Below, piece by piece: positions 52,225 through 63,484 of a stretch of DNA of 64,000 nucleotides; position 1 is the stretch's first letter, and each line of letters starts with the position of its first letter. Both the position numbers and the translations under genes were made by a program. Origin of the DNA: Opeltia flavorubescens. Lineage: Eukaryota; Ascomycota; Lecanoromycetes; Teloschistales; Teloschistaceae. Below the pieces are notes generated by a model. It ran no database searches, was not told where the DNA came from, and was given only the letters and a program-made list of their open reading frames with translations. The stretch lies in assembly GCA_000442125.1 (NCBI GenBank), contig KE546971.1, positions 1,304,583-1,368,582 of the forward strand. The letters run 5' to 3'.

Positions 52225-52829
52225 ATTAAAACTATTTATTTATTTTTTGTTTTATTTTTAAATATATATTAAAATTAATATATTAACGTTTAAATATCGC
52301 GTTTAAATTCTATAATAAAATTTATAATATACTATTCTTTTTATAATTCCGGTAATTAATTTTAAAATATTTTTATCTAATTATAAAACTTTTATAACAT
52401 TATTATATTTTATTCTAATATATAATACTTCGATAAAAAGTTTAAAAATCAGCTTTTTTTATCTAATAAGAAATTAAATAGTTATTTATAAAAATTATAC
52501 TAATTTATATTACTTTTATCTACTATTATATACTAAATTTATTATATTAAAAAATTACTTTTTAATAATAATATAATAAACCGGAGTTTTATTTTATTTA
52601 TTAAAAATAATTTTTATAATAAGTTAATTATTATATCCGTATATAATATTTATATTTAATAATTAATAAAACTATTTTTTAATAAATAATTTAGTAAAAA
52701 AACTTGTTTAATATTTTTCGGCTTTATAATAATAAAAGGTTTAGTATTATTAAACGATATAATAAATATATATATATTAATAAATATATAAAATTTTTGA
52801 AATATTATTTAAATTTTTTAATAAACTAT
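52225..52829 (-). mobile_element. Gypsy-4 relic, gag-like part, minus strand
   Basis: Minus-strand frames read LLDKKS.FLNFLSKYYI and QYIINFIIEFKRDI.TLIY, resembling a Gypsy gag capsid. In minus orientation gag should lie to the right of RT, and it does: the RT half is at 42852-44532, with Gypsy-3 inserted between. The right end is cut by the Gypsy-1 copy at 52830. Confidence 0.5.
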
Positions 52830-53031
52830 TGCGGCTATACTATATAAGCAGAAGGTTAATAGGGCAGGTAGAGCTAAATGGCTACTATAGCCCGAAAGAG
52901 GCCTTTTAAATATATTTACCTAGTTAAATATAGCGCCTTTTAGCGCCTATATTTATTTTATTATAGATTCTATAAATAAATAATTTTTAATCTTTAATAT
53001 AATATTATTACTTTATATTTACTATATAATA
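52830..53031 (+). repeat. Gypsy-1 5' LTR (202 bp)
   Basis: The least mutated Gypsy-1 LTR; it still holds GCAGAAGG, GGGCAGGTAGAGC and TAGCGCCTTTTAGCGCC. Confidence 0.88.
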
Positions 53032-53556
53032 AATAATAGTAATTAAATATAATCAATATAAAATATAATACTATTAATTTCTATATATATATACTATTTA
53101 CTATTATATAGTACTAAATCCTTTAAATAGATTTAACGTTTTTTTATTTATTAAACTACTGTTTTTATATTAATACTCGGCTAATAGAATTAATTAAAAT
53201 ATACTCTAGCTTCTAGTCCTTCTAATAAAGTTCTAAATATCTTCCGTAATAATTTAAAGAATTTAACCGATATTATTATTATATTAACTTTTATTATAAT
53301 TATTTTCTATATTAAAGAATTTTAAAAGTATATTAAATAATTTTTAAAATAGGATTAAATCTTTATAATAATTTTTAAAATTTATACCGACTATATTTAT
53401 AAATAAAATCTAGATTTATACTATTTTTTAATATAGAAATCTTTTAATAATCGAGCAATTTAAACTAATATAACTTCTATTATTACTTATCCTATAAATT
53501 AAAGCGAGTATCTATAAATTTTTATTAAAATAATAAGCGATTTCTATAATAATATT

Positions 53557-54020
53557 TAGACTAGTTAGGTCGGGTTAGATTAAATCGGGTCGAATTTAAG
53601 TCGATACTAATTTTTAGGACCGAAATCCGACCCGATTATAAATCGGGTCGAATTTATATTATATTTAATCGACTAATTATAATTTAACCCGACTAATTTT
53701 AATATTAAATCATTAAAAAATTTAATAATTAATTAAATAAAATAATTATAAGTTCCTTTATAATATTAAATTAGCTTTAAATTATATAAATAATTAATTA
53801 ATAAATTAAGATATTAATATAATTATTATTTTTATCTTTAAATTCGCGTTATTTTTATAAAATTCTACTAGATTTAATAATTTATATTAAAATTAAATTA
53901 AATTTAAATACCCGAATTCGATTTAAAACCGCTTAGGTTAAGTTATAAAAATTTATAACCCGACTCGGATCGGTTCCGATTCCTAATTTTATCTATAAAA
54001 CCCGGTCGACTGATTAGTTT
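53557..54020 (-). mobile_element. Mutator-type MITE, copy 2 (464 bp)
   Basis: Inverted relative to copy 1. It starts TAGACTAGTTAGGTCGGG and ends GGTCGACTGATTAGTTT. Flanks are AATAATATT (53548-53556) and AATAATACT (54021-54029), a 9-bp duplication differing by one C/T. The related Gypsy-1 copy at 38748-38756 shows the uninterrupted site with a single AATAATACT, which proves insertion with a 9-bp duplication. Confidence 0.93.
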
Positions 54021-54369
54021 AATAATACTATTATAATTTTTAAAAATAAAAACTTTTAAATTTATATTTAAAAGCTAGCTATAAATTTTATTTAAAATAA
54101 TTTAAACTTTTATTTTTACTTTTTAAATTTATTAAAAAATTTATAATAAGTTAATAAATTTATAAATATTATTAAATTTATTAATATATTTAAATAGCGA
54201 AATTATATCTCTTTTAGCGCTAAATCTAGCCTATTTTATCTAATAAAATTAGAAGGTAGTATTATACTACCGCTAGGTATAATATGAATCCTATTATAAT
54301 AATAATAAGGTAGACTTATAAGTAATAGTAATCCGTTATAATAGTAGTAAATTTTTTTATATAGGTAAC

Positions 54370-56510
54370 TACTTATAAACGCCCGTTTAGTTTAATTATC
54401 AGAATTTTTTATATAAAATTTTTAGAATTAACCAATTACTATACTAGTAAACCTAATAATTATATTAGTTATTACTAAATTATAATAGAAGGCTTATAAT
54501 ATTAATCTATTCTATTTAAATAATAATAAATAGTTTATAAAGTCTATAAAATCGAATAATATCTATTATAATATATACGTTTTTACGCAACGTCTAAATA
54601 TTAAATATAAAATAATAGATATATCGTTAATATATTATAATCTGGATTTTTACCTATAAAATAAAGCAATTATATAATTTACTATTATAATTAGTAAATT
54701 TACTTATAAATTATTATAATTAAATAAAGATATTAAACTATAATATATATTTTTTAAAAACTATTTTAGTAAACTACTATCTATTATACTAGTATAGCTA
54801 AAATAAATATATTATATTATTAATAATATATAAGCTTAAAAAAACCCTTTAAAATATTTTAATAATATTATTATTAAAGTAAAAAATATAAAAATAGTAT
54901 TTATTAAAATATTTAAACAATAATTAATATTAAATATTTTAACGTTTAATTATAAATATCGATTTTGGATAAAATTATAATAATTATTATTAAAACCTTT
55001 TATAAATTCCTTTAAAATAAAAAAAATAATTAGTTTAATATTTATAATAATAATAAAAACCTTAAAATATTAAAATTAAATTCTCTATAAAAGGATAAAA
55101 GTAAATAATATAAAAAAATAATAATATACTAGCCGCTATAAAATAAATTTTTTTATATATTTAAATATTTATTTATATATTTAAATTATATATAAAAAAG
55201 ATAACTAAATATATTTTCTATTATATACTAATATTAAAATCTTTTTATAATTCTATAAACTCTATTAATTAAAAGTAAACCTAGTATATAAAATAGTTAA
55301 CGTACTATCTAAAATAATTATTAATAGTTTTTATTTAAAGCGATTACTCCGCTATAATAAAATTAAACCGGAAATTAATAAAATTAAAGCTAATAATAAT
55401 ATAATATTAACCGGAATCTATATAAAAACCGCTAATTAAATAACTAGCGAGCCTATTTTTAATAAAAAACTTCTAATAAATAAATTCTAGGCGATAAAAT
55501 AAAATAGTACTAAAAATATAGAAATAGCTTCTATTAATTAATAGACTGTACTAGAGCTAAATATATAATAAATAAAAAGCTTTATAAAACTTTATATACT
55601 ATTATTAAAAATCCTAATTAATATAATAATATAATAGAATTCTACTTTATTATAATAAAGCGCGCGGAATTTAAACTAATTAAAATATATTAATACAATA
55701 AATATAATAATATTTTTAAATTAAATAATATTTTATATCGATATTTATACTTTAATTATAATAAAAAAGTATTTCTAATTATAACTACTATAATTAAGCT
55801 AACTATTAAGTTAAATATTCTATTAATATTAGCGCGAACTTATTTAAAACTAGTTAAATTATTTAAAAATATACTAAAAATTATTAAATTTAAAATTATT
55901 AAATAGCTATTATTTTAAATACTCTAGTTAATTTATTTAATCGTAAAAAATATATTAATAATAAACTTTATTTTCCAAAAGTACTATTATATAACTATAG
56001 ATATTCGTTTATAATTAAACGCTAAAAATTATAACTTTTATTAAAATATAAACTATATAATAAGTTTAATTAATCGAAACTTTCTACTAGACTAGCTATA
56101 TACTATAATTTAAAAGATACCAGCTTTTATAATTATTAAAGGTATTAGCGAAAAATAATATAATATTATTAAATTTATAATTATCGAAATTTTTATATTT
56201 ATTAAAAGGACTATAAAACTTACTATTATTATATATAAGCTTTATTTAGTAGATAATTTAAACGCTAATATATTTATTAGTATTAATATTATAAAGTTTA
56301 AAAATATTAATCTATATTTATCTATAAATATAAAAACTATTAACTTCTATATAAATATAATAATATTAATCGCTACTAATATTAAAGATACTAGAATAAA
56401 CGCTATTATTTATAATACTTACTTTAATATATTATAATACCGTTATATACTAGTAAAACTAAAAAAATCGCTAGTTTATACTAAAAACCTCTAAATTTTC
56501 TATAAAACCG
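54370..56510 (+). pseudogene. Gypsy-1 gag/protease region relic
   Basis: This segment is present here and partly at 13000-13870 (reverse) but missing from the 38-kb copy. Position between leader and pol makes it gag plus protease. The frame near 55540-55690 is coding-like. Individual domains could not be recognised with confidence. Confidence 0.5.
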
Positions 56511-56999
56511 TAACTATATTTATAAATTAAAATTTTTAATTATCTTTACTAGTTATATATATATTATAGATTATATATTTAAGTAAATTTATATTTAAAA
56601 TAATTCGCTATTTTTATCTAATTAACTATAAAAATTTAACTAGGTATCGTTTATAAATATAAAGCTGATAAATATTATTAAATTAGTTTAAAAAATTATA
56701 AACTAGTTATTAAAGCGCTGAAATAAAAATTTAAATAGTTTTTAAAAAATTTTAAGCGCTATATAATAATTATTATAATAGCTATTATAATTTTAAATAC
56801 CGCTGTTATATTATTTATTAATTCTAACTATTAGATAAAAATAGTATATTTTATAAAAATAATAATTTTTAAAATATAAACTAAATAAACTACTTTAATT
56901 ATTTTAATTAAACGCTATCCGCGTTTATAATAAAATACCGGTAATATAATTAATATATTAAAATTAAAGTATATAAATATTTTATTAGTAGAAAATTGA

Positions 57000-59900
57000 A
57001 AGTAAATTTATAAATTCGAGTAAATCTATATATATTTTATTAATATCTATAATACAAAGATTTTTAATAAAGCCTTTAATAAATTTTATAAATAAAATTA
57101 AATAAAATAAACTATTATTACTACTCTATTTTTATTTCTTTACTTTATAATATTAAAAAATATCGATTAAAGCTTTAAAAACCGTATTATTATCGATATT
57201 TAAATATTTAATAAAATTATAATATTAAATACTTATTTAGTTTTATTATAAACGGAAAATTTAATATAAACTTATAACGCTAAAATCCTTTTTATAATAA
57301 ACTTTATAAACTTCTTTTACTAATAATAAATTAATTAATAGTACCGCTATTACTTAATAGTAGTTTTATATTAAAGGTAAAAAATATTTAAAATACTAGT
57401 AATAAATAACCGGAACTTACTAGTTTATATATAATAAATAATAAATAAAATTTTATACCTATTTCGCTCCTTTTATAAAGTTTATATTAATAATATTATT
57501 TTATTTTTTTTTTAAATAAAAGAATATATAGAATATTTTAACTAGATTTTTAATACGTTTAATACTATAAATCTATATTTATTATCTATAGGATTATTTA
57601 TAAACTATATATCTATATATTTATTAGGTTAAAAGGTTAATATTTTTAGGTTTATTACTATAAAAAATAAATTAAAAGTAATTTTAAGGCTTTTATTTTT
57701 ATATATATTCTAATAGTTTAAAAAATATTTTAGCTTAATAAATAACTTTTAGTAGTATATTAATAATTATACGGCTATTATTAAACTATTCTAAAAGCGT
57801 AAAATTTATATAAACCGCGATATTACCGTTAAAAATAATATTTATAAAAAAGCTGCTATTTAAAATCTACTAGTAGTATTTATATTTAAAGAATTTAATA
57901 TATTCTATTATCTATAAAAGCTTATTTTATCGCTATTAATTTTAGACTATTTTAATAAAAGTTTAATATTATATATAAACCTAGATACTAATAAAAAAAT
58001 TTAATTTTATAGCCTATATTTATTACGATTTAAACGAGGCTACCTATAGAATAGGTAAAAAATTTAAATAGAAATTTAAGCGATCGATTCTATTCTTTAA
58101 TCGTTTATTATTAAATATAAAAAAATACTATTAATTTATAAAATTAAAGGTTATAAATATTATTTAAATAATAAAAAAAATCTATAATAAAATTAAAATA
58201 GTTAAATATATTACTATTATTTATATAAACTATTCCGCTATAATTAATATTTAATACTAGATTAACCTAAATATAAAATTTATAAAAAAGTTTAATTATT
58301 ATTTAATATAAACTTTTAAATATTTTTAATACTTTAAATTTAATATCCGCTATAAATCTAAAATTATAAATACTATTCTAGATATATTATTAAAGCTCGC
58401 TAGTTATAAATACTATTTAAAAACGAATAAATTACTAAATATAAATATTTTTATAATAAATTATTTCCTAATAAATCTGGTAGAAATATTAATTAAACTC
58501 CGTTAATAATTAATCGATAAATATATTAAAAAAAACCGCTAGATTAAAATTAAGAAATCTATTAAAACTAATATAAAATTAAATATTAATACCGTTAAAT
58601 TACTATATTATATTATTAATAGCTTATTTTATTTTAATAATAATAAATAAAATTTACGTTTAATAATATCTACGGATATAAAAAAAAAATATTCTAGTTA
58701 GTATATAATAAAACGGGCTACCCCGGCTATATATATATATATAAACGTCTATTAAAAGGCCTTTATATATATAATATATTAATAAAGTTATATAAGTTTA
58801 TTCGTTATTATTTATAGTATTAAATTAATTAAATACCTTACTACTATTTATACGGAATTTTATAGCTAGTATTTAGCCCGATAAAACTATTTTATACGTT
58901 TATTATCGATTTTATTTTTATTCTACCAAAATCGTATAAAGAGTATAATTATTATATATTAAAAATAAATAAATTTACTAAAATAGTTATTTATATATTT
59001 AAAAAAACTACCTAAAATAATAAATAATAGGTTAAATAACTATTAAATAGACTAGTAAAACTAAATTAAAGTATATTATAGATAATTATTTCGAACTATA
59101 ATAGAAAGTTCGTTAATTAATTATAATACTAAATATTTAAAATATTAAAAGTAGATTTATAATAATTTATTATTTAATATTTATAAACCGATAATATATT
59201 AAAATAATTTAATTAAACTATTAAAATTACTATACGCTATTATATTATAATATTAAACGATTCCAGATTATAATTTACTATTTTTTTATAAATATTAACG
59301 GCTTTTAATAATTTTATAAACTATAGTTCTATATTTAAAATATTTAATTAAATACTATTTAGATTTAAAACTCGCGAAATATTAAATTTTTTATATTTAT
59401 TAAACTTTAAATAAACTATTTAATTAAAAAATATACTAGGTTTTAAAATTTCTATTAACGCTCCCGTTAAAAAACTAGCTATTTTTTTAATTATAATATA
59501 AATAACTAGCACTGGGCCACCGTCCCAATGGGATTTTACTGCTGGCAGCTAGCAGCTGGCAGCTGGTAGGGCTGGCAACTGGTAGGGCTGGGAACTGTAG
59601 GGCTGCCAGTCAGTATAGTACAGCTAGAATTTCTATACGCTATAGCGCCACTAATTTTAATCGGATTTTTAAAATTTTTATTATATTAGAATACGCTCGT
59701 TTAGCGCTTTAAAATAAACTACTATATATACTACTATATACGAAACTAACGAAATTATTTAACTATAAAAAAACCAGCTATTTTAATAGTTAAAGGTGCT
59801 AATCGGATTTATAACTATAAACGTTCGATACTAACCGATAAGATTTATATTTATTTCGGGTCGAAAAGCTAATAAGGGACGTTTTCCAATATATATATAA

Positions 59901-60530
59901 TTTATTACTATAATCTAATTATTTTAAAAACTAATAAACCTATAAATATATCTATAATACGAAATATTATAATATTAGTAACTATAAAAGAATATCGACC
60001 TATATATATTAATAATAAAAATATTATTACCTTTATTATAATAAAAATAAAAAAATATTATAATATATACTACTAACTAGTTTACTTTAAAATTAGTAGT
60101 TTTATAAAAATATATTTATATTAAAGCTATAATATATTAAAGTTTATTTTTAAAAAGATTAAATAATAATTAATAAACTTTTTTAAAATTATTAAATATA
60201 TTAAACTATTAGCCTATTATTTAAAGCTATTACCTATTATAAAAATTTATAATATAATATTAATAGTATATTTAAAGCCTACTATTAACTTTATTAATAG
60301 TTTTTACTAGCGTTAGTATATATTTATATTTCTAATCGTCGTTAATAATAATAAAAAATTTAAAATTAAATAAATTTTTTATAAATATTATATCTATAAA
60401 AATAAAAAATTTTTTATTAAATATTTTATTTATTAAATTAGTTATAGGTTTATAAATAATTAATAAATATTTAAATACTATTTAAATAATATTAAAATAC
60501 TTATAAAAAAATATAAATATTATTTTAACC
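57000..60530 (+). pseudogene. Gypsy-1 pol relic, interrupted by an S element
   Basis: Colinear with 39850-42500. The RT motif region at about 57478 reads VYINNIILF.., and RNase H near 57967 LYINLDTNKKI... The integrase C-terminus lies about 60060-60330 and the chromodomain-like stretch about 60355-60520. More mutated than the 38-kb copy, with added frameshift-like breaks. The S element at 59506-59901 separates the integrase core from its tail. Confidence 0.78.
59506..59901 (+). mobile_element. S element, copy 5 (396 bp)
   Basis: Inserted in Gypsy-1 pol. The empty site in the sister copy at 41865-41885 reads ..ATAATATAAATAGTTTATCG. Here the left flank ends AAATAA and the right flank starts TTTATTAC, so any target duplication is at most about 4 bp (TA or ATA[A/G]) and merges with the (AT)n end. 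Confidence 0.88.
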
Positions 60531-60672
60531 TGAAATCGACTTTAAATTATAATAAAATTGTTAATAATACTAATATTAATATTTAATTATAGGAATACGT
60601 TAAAAAGCCGTTTATTAATAAAGAAAAGCCTATTATTAAAAGCTAATAGCTTTATTTATTACCGGTATTTAT

Positions 60673-60874
60673 TACGGCTATATTATATAAATAGAAAATT
60701 AATAGGGTAGATAGAGCTAAATAGTTATTATAGCTCGAAAAAGGCCTTTTAAATATATTTACCTAGTTAAATCTAGCGCCTTTTAGCGCCTATATTTATT
60801 TAGTTATAGATTTTATAGGTAAATAGTTTTTTACTTTTAATATAATATTATTATCTTATATTTATTATATAATA
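60673..60874 (+). repeat. Gypsy-1 3' LTR (202 bp)
   Basis: Same length as the 5' LTR of this copy; differs mainly by C/T and G/A changes. Confidence 0.88.
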
Positions 60875-60882
60875 TAAACTAT

Positions 60883-61182
60883 TCTAGCTTTTATAAAATA
60901 ATAAATATATTTAATAATTTTTTCTATTTTATATTTTTAATTTTTAATTTTTTATTCTATTTATATATTTAAAAAAGTATATAAAAAATTACTATTATTA
61001 TAATTATTATTAAATTCAAATAATTAAAAGGATAAAATTATATTATATATTAACTTTTTACTTTTATAATAATAAATATTGGAATTTAATATCGGTTCTA
61101 TTAAAAAAATATTACTATTTTATTATAATCCCGCGGTATTATTAAATAAATCTATAATATACTCGTTCTAAAAAATTAGTTA
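60883..61182. other. AT-rich gap
   Basis: No gene or repeat recognised in these 300 bp. Confidence 0.4.
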
Positions 61183-61191
61183 ATTAGTTAT

Positions 61192-61655
61192 TAGATTAAT
61201 TAATCGATCGAGTTTTATAAATAAAATTAGAAATCGGAACCGACTCGAATTAAGTTATAAATTTTTATAATCTAGTTTAAACGGTTTTGAGTTAAATTTA
61301 AATATTTAAATTTAATTTAATTTTAGTATAAATTATTAAATATAGTAGAATTTTATAAAAATAGCGCTAACTTAAAAATAAAAATAATAATTATATTAAT
61401 ATTTTAATTTATTAATTAATTATTTATATAATTTAAATCTAATTTAATATTATAAATTAATTTATAACTAATATATACAATTAATTATTAAATTTTTTAA
61501 TATTTTAATATTAGAATTAATTAGGTCCGATTATAATCAGTCGACCGAATATAATATAAATTCGACTTGATTTATAATTAGGTCGGGTTTTAATCTTAAA
61601 AATTAGTATTAATCAGAGTTTAATTCGATTCGATCCGATTTAACCTGACTAATCT
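61192..61655 (+). mobile_element. Mutator-type MITE, copy 3 (464 bp)
   Basis: Same orientation as copy 1. It starts TAGATTAATTAATCGATCG and ends TAACCTGACTAATCT. It is flanked by a perfect 9-bp duplication ATTAGTTAT (61183-61191, 61656-61664). Heavily mutated but without any indel relative to copy 1 in overall length. Confidence 0.9.
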
Positions 61656-61664
61656 ATTAGTTAT

Positions 61665-62864
61665 ACTAGAAAATCCATCTATTAAATTTATATATATAAT
61701 TTCCGATTAAATATTTAAATTTTAAAAATTAGTAATTATATTATTATTATTATTTCTATTTCTATTATAACCGCGAGTTTTTTTAATAAATATTTTTAAT
61801 AGTAATTCGGGCCTTTAAATATAAAAAAATTAAAATTAAAATTATAATCTACTAAATATAATTAAATTAATTTAGAAGCGTGGATTAATATAAAAAAAAT
61901 ATTTATAATATATATATTTAAATATATTCAAAAACTAATTTTTTTTTAATAAAAAATAAAAAAGATCGCTATATATTTAAAAATATATTTATTTTATACT
62001 AAATTATAATTATTTAAATAATTCCGTTTAAATTTTTTAAATAACGCGCTATACTAGTAAAAAAATATATTATTTCTATTATATAATTTCCACCTGGGGT
62101 TTAAATACTAACCGCTTTTATAACTTAATAGTAATATTATTAAAAAAAAATTTTAATAAAATATAAATTTTAAAATATATTTATTATTATTGAAAATTTT
62201 TATAATAATATTATAAAATTATAAATTAAATAAAAATATAATTATAATAATTTCTTTTATTTTAAATTATATTAGTAAAAATTTTAATAAAATTTTCAAT
62301 AATTATTTTTATTTTTTAAAATTAGTAATAAATATCGCGAATCTATTATATTTATTATTTTTATAGCGAATCTATTATAAATTATTAAAAAAATCAATAA
62401 ATTTTCTATAATAAAATAAAATAAATTTAATAATATATATTATATATAATATAAAAATACAAATATAATAAATTTAAAATTAAATTTATTTTTTATTTTT
62501 AATTTATTTAAATAGTTTTTAGCGTTTAAATTAATTATATTAACTAATTTTTTGATAATCAAACGCGTTTTTTTACTAAATTGAGCTAGTATAATATAAA
62601 AGATATATTTTAATATAATTCTAGTAATTATTAAAATTTCCAAAAATTTTTAAAAAATTTTTAAACTAGCTATTAAACGTTTATTAAACGTCTATTAAAC
62701 GTTTATTAAACGCCTATTAAACGTTTATTAAATTTATTAAATCTACTAAAATCGGTAGCCTGCCCGTATATAAACAGATAAGATTATATAGTAGATGCGA
62801 CGAAAAATTGCATCTGTTATCTAAAATATTATATTAATAGACCGCGTTATTTTTTATACTATTA
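61665..62864. other. AT-rich gap with minisatellite and small hairpins
   Basis: No real gene; a minus-strand 67-codon frame at 62440-62643 has low-complexity A/T composition and is not supported. Contains the 11-bp minisatellite listed next. About 62761-62830 is a less-mutated patch with a stem AGATGC / GCATCT around an 11-nt loop near 62793-62815. Confidence 0.5.
62671..62745 (+). repeat. 11-bp minisatellite, about 7 units
   Basis: The unit TATTAAACGTT (variants ..ACGTC, ..ACGCC) is repeated in tandem, losing its CG in the last two units. Confidence 0.85.
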
Positions 62865-63014
62865 TAGTTAATAATTTATATATAAATTAAAATAAATTTA
62901 AATATTTAAATTCGACCCGGAACTGTTTAAATCGGGCTATAAATTTTTGTAACCCGACTCGAGTCGGTTCCGGATCTAGATTTTATCTAGAATACCCGGC
63001 CGACTGACCAGTCT
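62865..63014 (-). mobile_element. Truncated MITE-family terminus at the isochore edge
   Basis: About 150 bp match the last part of MITE copy 2 (53870-54020) and the right end of the 14.1-kb unit, ending GACTGACCAGTCT at 63014. The other end is missing: nothing matching lies about 464 bp to the left. Little mutated in its last 70 bp. The base composition changes from AT-rich to normal immediately to the right. Confidence 0.8.
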
Positions 63015-63484
63015 GATATTATCCATTATTAATTAAGCTTTAACGGATAAAATACAGAAATATTTACTTCTAATCTTTGGTTTTCTTCTATCGTGCCCTT
63101 TATTTATTCAATATTCTCTACTCCACGCTTGTTTAGCTATAAATCATTGAAGTCTATAAACTTGGCAGAAAAACCTCGCTTAATAGTTGGAGTACATTCC
63201 GCGCTTTGCGACTGTGAGAGTTTCGTGACTTTATCATGCAGAAGTGAAGCGCCCCATGTTCAGAGGAAAGACAGGGTTCAAGACCGGGAAAGTCGAATCT
63301 ATATTGCCGGACATCTGGATCTCGGTAGCCGATTGAAGTCTTTTACAGAGATTTACTGGAAGCAACCGGGCCCAATCCTCAGAATCTTATCTTGAGATGA
63401 GGTAGAGCTCTCGACAGCCGTCAGGAGCCAAGTTTCGACGAGCGATTCACCGAAAATGGACGAATAATTATATTGATTAGGAGG
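63015..63484. other. Normal-composition DNA downstream of the gene, no gene recognised
   Basis: First non-RIPed sequence in the window, with CA/TG present at ordinary frequency. A 100-codon open frame at 63093-63395 (+) has no recognisable domain or supporting context. The 3' UTR of the minus-strand gene probably lies in the right part. Confidence 0.5.

Larger units (their letters stand above)
52830..60874 (+). mobile_element. Gypsy-1 chromovirus, longest copy, with two nested insertions
   Basis: LTRs at 52830-53031 and 60673-60874 (202 bp each) bound 8,045 bp. Removing the nested MITE (53557-54020) and S element (59506-59901) leaves about 7.2 kb. Flanks share TAAACTAT (52822-52829, 60875-60882), which includes the target duplication, though that is longer than the usual 5 bp. 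It carries leader, gag/protease region (54.4-56.5 kb) and pol (57-60.5 kb), all on the plus strand. The LTR begins TGCGGCTATA at 52830 and TACGGCTATA at 60673, a RIP-type change. Confidence 0.88.

Noticed and set aside
62440-62643. 67-codon minus-strand open frame
   Set aside because: A/T-only composition (Ile, Lys, Asn, Phe), no start context, inside RIPed DNA; expected by chance.
1-63014. Mitochondrial DNA or plasmid origin for the AT-rich block
   Set aside because: Nested LTR retrotransposons with target duplications and CpA-specific decay are nuclear features; no rRNA, tRNA or respiratory genes seen.
63093-63395. 100-codon plus-strand open frame in the normal-composition part
   Set aside because: No domain, signal or codon pattern I can support; lies downstream of the minus-strand gene. 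A chance frame of this length is plausible at this G+C.
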